Positions 59,401-64,000 of a stretch of 64,000 nt of DNA are shown in pieces. Each line of letters opens with the position of its first letter. The first letter of the stretch is position 1. Below the pieces are notes generated by a model. It was not told the origin of the DNA. It worked only from the letters and a program-made list of their open reading frames with translations, and made no database searches. Position numbers and translations under genes: made by a program. This stretch comes from Mallotus nudiflorus (taxonomy: Eukaryota; Streptophyta; Magnoliopsida; Malpighiales; Euphorbiaceae). The stretch spans positions 6,860,501-6,924,500 of the forward strand of contig CANTUR010000049.1 of the NCBI GenBank assembly GCA_947683625.1, given 5' to 3'.

Positions 59401-59689
59401 TCTTGACTCCTTAGAGGTTAAGAAACAGGGTGCAAAACCCAAGCTTGTAGGTTAAATTTAAAAGTTTGAATTGGAATGTGGAAAGAAAATAAAAATTAAA
59501 GGAGAACAGAGAGATGAAGTTCATTAAGATATAAGCTCGATACTAGACACACACTAAAGCATGTTCACTTCAAATGCATCTGAGATTATTGGTGTAGATT
59601 TTAGCATTGTGTCACATTATCTCAATATAGATCCCAAGGTGAAGCTAGTAATCCAAAAATAGAGGAAGGTTGCTTTCGAAAGGCAACAG

Positions 59690-61300
59690 ATAATAGTAGA
59701 TGAAATTCAGAAGCTCCTAGAAGCTAAGTTATCAGGGAAGTAACTCACTCGAAATGTTTAGCCAATGTGGTATTAGTTAAAAAATCCAATGGCAAGTGTA
59801 AAATGTGCATACATTACACTTATATGAACAAAGCTTACCTAAAAGACAACTATCCACTCCTAATAATTGATCAGCTTATAGATTCAACATCTTGTCATGG
59901 GTTATATAGCTTTATAGATATTGCCCAGGGGTACTATCAAATTCCTATGAAGAAAGATGATTAGGAGAAAACATCCTTCATTACACATGATGGACTATAC
60001 TAGTATAAAGTCATGCCATTCAAATTGAAGAATATAGGGGCCACTTATCATAGACTTATGAATTTCATATTCAAATGTCAAATTGGGAAGAATGCTGAAG
60101 TCTATATTGATAATTTCATTGTCAAAAGTCAAAAAATTGAAGATCATCCCTTGGATCTCAAGCAAATTCTCCATACACTTGACAAGTACTAGATCAAGAT
60201 CAATCCAGATAAATGTGTGTTTAGCGTGAAAGTGGGAAAATTCTTAGGATTTATGATCTCTTAGAGAGATAAGGAAACTCCAAAGAAGATAAATGCAATC
60301 TTAAATATGAAGGCCCCAACTACCTTGAACGAGCTTCACCGAATCACAGTGCTCAAAAGATTCATCTCTTATTTAGCTAAATGAAGCCTCCCACTCTTTC
60401 AAGCACTGAAAAACACTAATTTCAAATGGAATAAAGAATCTTATAAGCCTTTAAGGGGTTAAGGAAAATTTTAGCCTCACTCCCTTTACTCAGCAGGCAG
60501 ATCCTATAGGAGATGCTATACTTATACCTATCAGTTGGGCATGAGCTAATCGTATCAATACTAGTAAGGGAGGAATAAAGTCAATAAAGTACTTAAAGGG
60601 TTAAAAATTTGGTATCCCAAGCTGGACAAGCTCACAATGATGATGGTATATACAGATAAGAAGCTCAAACACGACTTTCAAGCTCACTCAATCATTGTTA
60701 GAATAAATGATCCCCTCAAGAAAGTGTTACAAAGGCTAAAAACATTTGGGCAACTAGTGTAGTGGTTAGTCAAGCTAGGAAAATTTAAAATCACTTGTGA
60801 AGAAAAATAATAGATAAAAGCTTAGGCACTGAGTGACTTCATTCATGAGAGAATATCAGACAATAATCTGGATATAATCTAATCAAAGTGGAAGCTATTT
60901 ATTGATGTGTAACTAGAGCATAAAGATTTGGAGCTTATGTTATATTACTCGAGCTTGGAAAGATAAAGATTTAATATGCAGTCTGAATAACCTACAAGGC
61001 CACTAATAATGCAATAGAGTATGAAGCATTGATAATTAGATTGAAGCCCGCAATTGAAATAAAAGTCGAGCATCTCAAAATCCATTATGACTCTTAGATA
61101 ATAGTTAATTAAATTAAAAGAGTATTTTGTACTAAGGAGTTAAGCCTAATAAAGCACATTGAAAAGACCAACCAGCTCCTAAAGAAGCTAGAGCAAGAAG
61201 AAGGAAGATGGGAAATATTCCAAATTCCAAAAGAGCATAATAAGGAAGCAGATATATTAGCAAACACAACAGCTAAAAATGGCCAAATCTTCCAAAATTT
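59690..61300 (+). pseudogene. Tat Gypsy reverse transcriptase and RNase H
   Basis: 59767-59964 reads VLVKKSNGKCKMCIHYTYMN, then DNYPLLIIDQLIDST and FIDIAQGYYQIPM. The active-site box near 60103-60114 is YIDN, where YVDD or YIDD is expected, so one catalytic Asp is lost. INPDKCVFSVKVGKFLGFMIS follows, then the connection (LNELHRITVLKRFISYLAK). An archaeal-type RNase H appears at about 61010-61290 (NNAIEYEALIIRLK, EEGRWEIFQIPKEHNKEADI). Stops are numerous. Confidence 0.85.
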
Positions 61301-61439
61301 GAGTTCATCAAAAGAGATGTTTCAACCAAGCATAAAAGAAGTTGAAGTTCTGAATGTCAAAGAAGCTACATAATGGATGAAGCCAATAATCCAATACCTC
61401 CAAAATGGAACCCTACCAATTGATAGAGTCCAAGCCTAA

Positions 61440-62580
61440 AAACTTTGAATGAAAGTAGCTCATTAATCAATGCACAAAGGGAGTTTGTATAAAAGATCCA
61501 TTGAGCACCCTTGGACTGAGTGTGTTTCTCTAGAGGAAGGTAACTACATCTTGAGAGAAATATATAAAGGAATTTATGGTGCCCACAAAGGTCAAGATTC
61601 GTTAATCAAAAAAACATTGCTCTAAAGATACCACTTGCTATACTTGTCAAGGGATGCACTGCAACTAGTTTAGGGTTGTGAAAAATGTCAACAGCATACC
61701 AGACTCTCATAGTAGCCTTCTGGACCTTAATACCCCATTAGGAGCCCATGGCCATTTCTTGTTTAGGGAATATACATTCTTGAACCTTTCCTAATCTTAA
61801 TATCTTAAAATAAGTTCCTAATAGTTTTCATTTATCACTTTACCAAATTGGTGGAGGTGGAAACTATGCCCACCATCACTTGGATAAGAAATTTCTTCTA
61901 AAAGGAAGTCATTTGTAGATTTAGGATCCCTCACATTCTGATAATAGATAATGGAAAATAGTTTGACAATAAGAAGTTTAAAGAATTTTGCTTAGGACTT
62001 AACATTAAGCTCAAATTCACCTTTATGACTCTTCCTTAAATAAACGAGCAAAATGATGTGACAAATAGAAAAATTATTCAAGGAACAAAAAAAGGATTAA
62101 AGGAGAAGAAAGGAATCTAGTTTGATGAATTGAATAGTATAATTTGGGCGTACAGAACAACACCAAGAAGTGCCACTAGTGAAACCTCGTTCTGGCTAAC
62201 ATATGGGATGGATATTGTTATTCCAGCAGAGATTGTATCTTATAGTTACCAAGTCTCAAAAGGGCACAATGAAGATTCAAATGGCATGAATGCCCGAATA
62301 TATTTAGATATGTTGAAAGAACAAAAACATTAAGCGGCAACAATGGTAGAAGCTTGACATAAAAAAGTAGCCAATTATCACAAAAAAAAAGTCTGAGTCA
62401 AGTCTTTCAATCCTGGTGATCTTGTAATATGAGGAGCTTATATTAGGAAAGGCAAACCAAGAATTGGGAAACTCGAATTAAACTAGGAAGGACTCTATCA
62501 GATAGTGGAAAAGACCAACAAAGGAGCATACAAAGTAAAAGGTATCCAAGTAAAAGAACTACCTCATTTCTAAAATGCAA
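61440..62580 (+). pseudogene. Tat Gypsy integrase
   Basis: The HHCC zinc site appears as REIYKGIYGAHKGQDSL, then GCEKCQQHTRL (about 61555-61710). The catalytic core follows with FITLPNWW-type shifted frames; the first Asp codon position reads Tyr (IYHFTKL). Then IIDNGKQFDNKKFKEFC (second Asp) and QNDVTNRKII. 62130-62333 is intact IIWAYRTTPRSATSETSFWL, TYGMDIVIPAEI. The C-terminal part reads FNPGDLVI, then IGKLELN-EGLYQIVEKTNKGAYKV in pieces. Not functional. Confidence 0.82.
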
Positions 62581-62858
62581 ATAGTCTCATAAAGGTTTAC
62601 TAATAATTTAGCTTAAAGTTGTTCAAATTGCTTATCTATTTTACCTTTAACTTTGGCATTGTCATTCAATGTTTACTAATCCAATTACTTAAACTTAATG
62701 ATCTTTCAATTATTCAAAGTTATTCAGTTATTCCAAGTTCCTAACATTATTTAGTTTAATACTATTTAATAAAATCTTCCAAGTAACACCATAATGGGAT
62801 TTTATTAAAAAAAAATGAATTTGTTATTTTAATTTAAAAAAGATGGTTAAATTACAAT
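62581..62858. other. Gap between Tat pol and the antisense ORF
   Basis: AT-rich, no feature except a poly-A run at 62809-62816. Confidence 0.4.
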
Positions 62859-63960
62859 TCAAACCCTAAATTCAGGAGGGGTAGTTACATTCTTGGCAAG
62901 GGCAGCCTCATTCCCAACTTTTGAACCCTTATTTATCTTCAGTTGTTCAAAGATAGGCCTTGCTAAAGCACTAGCCTTAACAGCCAAATTAGCCAAATCA
63001 TTATATAAGATCTTATCAAGCTTGGAGAAGTCTAATTCTAAATGTTGAACAAGAAGAATCCTATAAAATTCAGACTTGAATGATTTGAAGAACCCCTTTA
63101 TCATCCTTTAATAGTTCTTCTTATCATTCTACTGAGCATTCTTCTCTCCAATAAGCTCCTTCTTCAATAGATCTAGCATAATGGCTAATTGGTCTATATG
63201 AGAAGTTAGCTAAGCAAAGGAATGCTCAAGCTCGTCAACTTTCTTCTATCTTCTTAGCCTCAAACTCAACTAAAGCCTACGTTATTTGATAAAGTTCAAG
63301 TAACTCCTTCACCTTTTTCAATTGTTCCTTATATTACAAAGCAATGGTACTCAACTTTTCTTTCTTCAAATTACATTTTCTCTTTAATTGATAATGAATG
63401 TCCTTCACTAGTAATAATCCCTGAATAGTTTACAAGGAAAAGGCATTAAAGCTCAAAAAGTTATACACTATAAGTAAAAAGCTTAATCCTTACATCCATT
63501 AGGTTCAAGATTAGCTTATCATCCAGCTCTTCATCATCCACTTCCCTCAATCTTTCTATATCCCTCAGAAAATGAAAAGACTCAGAGCATTAGCCTCGAA
63601 TTTAGGGGTTAGAAAAATTATTAACTTTTGATTCGATCCATCCCTTCATATTTGGGCATTTGGGAATCTTGGAGCACTTGATAAAAAAGGCCACTCCCCT
63701 CCACTTTCTCCTCATCATCTCTCTGAAGTTTGGGAATGTTTCATAGAGGTCTCGATAGCTTTCGATTGAGTCAAGTCTATTGACGAATTAGAGCAAAGGA
63801 CAGATTCATCATTAGTCACCTCCTCCTTATGGACAGGATGCTCAACCACTTATACCTCCTCATGCTCATCATCTGAAAGTCCAGTTGTAAAGTCAAAAGC
63901 TTTACAAATAAACATAGTGGCCCACCATGAAAAGAAAGTCACATTTTTTCTAAAATACCC
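62859..63960 (-). pseudogene. Antisense ORF (aORF) of the Tat element
   Basis: On the strand opposite to pol. From about 63910 downward it reads AFDFTTGLSDDEHEEV, HPVHKEEVTNDESV (acidic), then a linker, LREVDDEELDDKLILNLMDV, and a Lys/Glu/Leu-rich coiled-coil-like stretch at about 63420-63120 (LVKDIHYQLKRK, KEQLKKVKELLELYQ). The intact end at 62859-63104 includes MIKGFFKSFKSEFYRILL and LARPIFEQLKINKGS. Antisense ORFs between pol and the 3' LTR are known in Retand-like Tat elements; their function is unknown. Several stops and frameshifts break this copy. Confidence 0.65.
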
Positions 63961-64000
63961 CCACTAACTACCCCCTCAATGTATGAGGATTAAAATTTTT

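Larger units (their letters stand above)
55130..64000 (+). mobile_element. Tat-lineage Ty3/Gypsy retrotransposon, degenerate, runs off the right edge
   Basis: Order: primer site, gag (about 55210-56700), protease (split by a solo LTR at 56867-58952), reverse transcriptase and RNase H (about 59690-61300), integrase (about 61440-62580), then an antisense ORF (62859-63960). The 3' LTR lies outside. The gag without a CCHC knuckle, the integrase start AYRTTPRSAT and an antisense ORF after pol are marks of the Tat (Retand-like) group. It has many stops and at least two lost catalytic residues. Confidence 0.85.

Noticed and set aside
1..64000. A complete novel defence, secretion or metabolic system
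   Set aside because: Only one intact host gene is visible; all other coding signals are decayed transposable elements of known types.

Overview
This is nuclear DNA from a flowering plant, almost certainly a eudicot. It is very AT-rich and about nine tenths of what can be recognised is decayed transposable element (TE). The element types (Sirevirus-like Copia, Tat-lineage Gypsy, long LTRs of the Tekay/Del style, plant L1-type LINE, Mutator-like MITEs) and a plant-specific DUF4228/PADRE protein support this. No species can be named. Only one intact host protein-coding gene is visible, the single-exon gene at 49830-50312 (minus).

Layout. 1-10375: a Sirevirus-like Copia element on the minus strand, its 3' LTR cut by the window edge, with decayed gag-pol and a decayed envelope-like third ORF. 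10376-10773: part of another Sirevirus-type LTR, cut by a 3.2-kb solo LTR (10774-13986) flanked by TTTTT. 13992-17053: AT-rich, no gene. 17054-19599: a TGTCACACCC/GGGTGTGACA-bounded probable solo LTR. 19600-26075: AT-rich sequence, a 723-bp tandem duplication, and a Copia-type LTR end, tRNA-Met-like primer site and broken gag. 26100-30930: non-coding LTR-like sequence holding two ~0.95-kb direct repeats around a minisatellite, ending in a Gypsy-style terminus. 31946-32493: a long-hairpin MITE with 10-bp target duplication. 32494-38399: AT-rich intergenic DNA with small fold-back and TIR-like elements and one exon-like orphan. 38400-43760: a minus-strand LINE broken by two MITEs, one of the same family as at 31956. 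44269-49119: a complete gag-only Sirevirus-like element, both LTRs and target duplication present. 49830-50312: the DUF4228 gene. 52155-53030: a Sirevirus-type LTR lying beside a minus-strand Copia RNase H relic (53040-54110). 54785-64000: a plus-strand Tat-lineage Gypsy element with gag, pol and an antisense ORF after pol, its protease interrupted by a 2.1-kb solo LTR (56867-58952).

How it works together. The window reads as layered insertions: LTR into LTR, LTR into Gypsy pol, MITEs into LINE. All polyproteins carry many stops and several lost catalytic residues, so no element looks autonomous. The observations most worth pursuing are the hairpin MITE family (possible small-RNA source), the gag-only Sirevirus derivative, the env-like and antisense accessory ORFs, the polypurine-tract array beside the Sirevirus LTR, and the isolated DUF4228 gene. 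I found no evidence for a wholly new biological system; what is here are variants of known plant TE biology. All coordinates come from reading by eye, and LTR limits without a target duplication are approximate.
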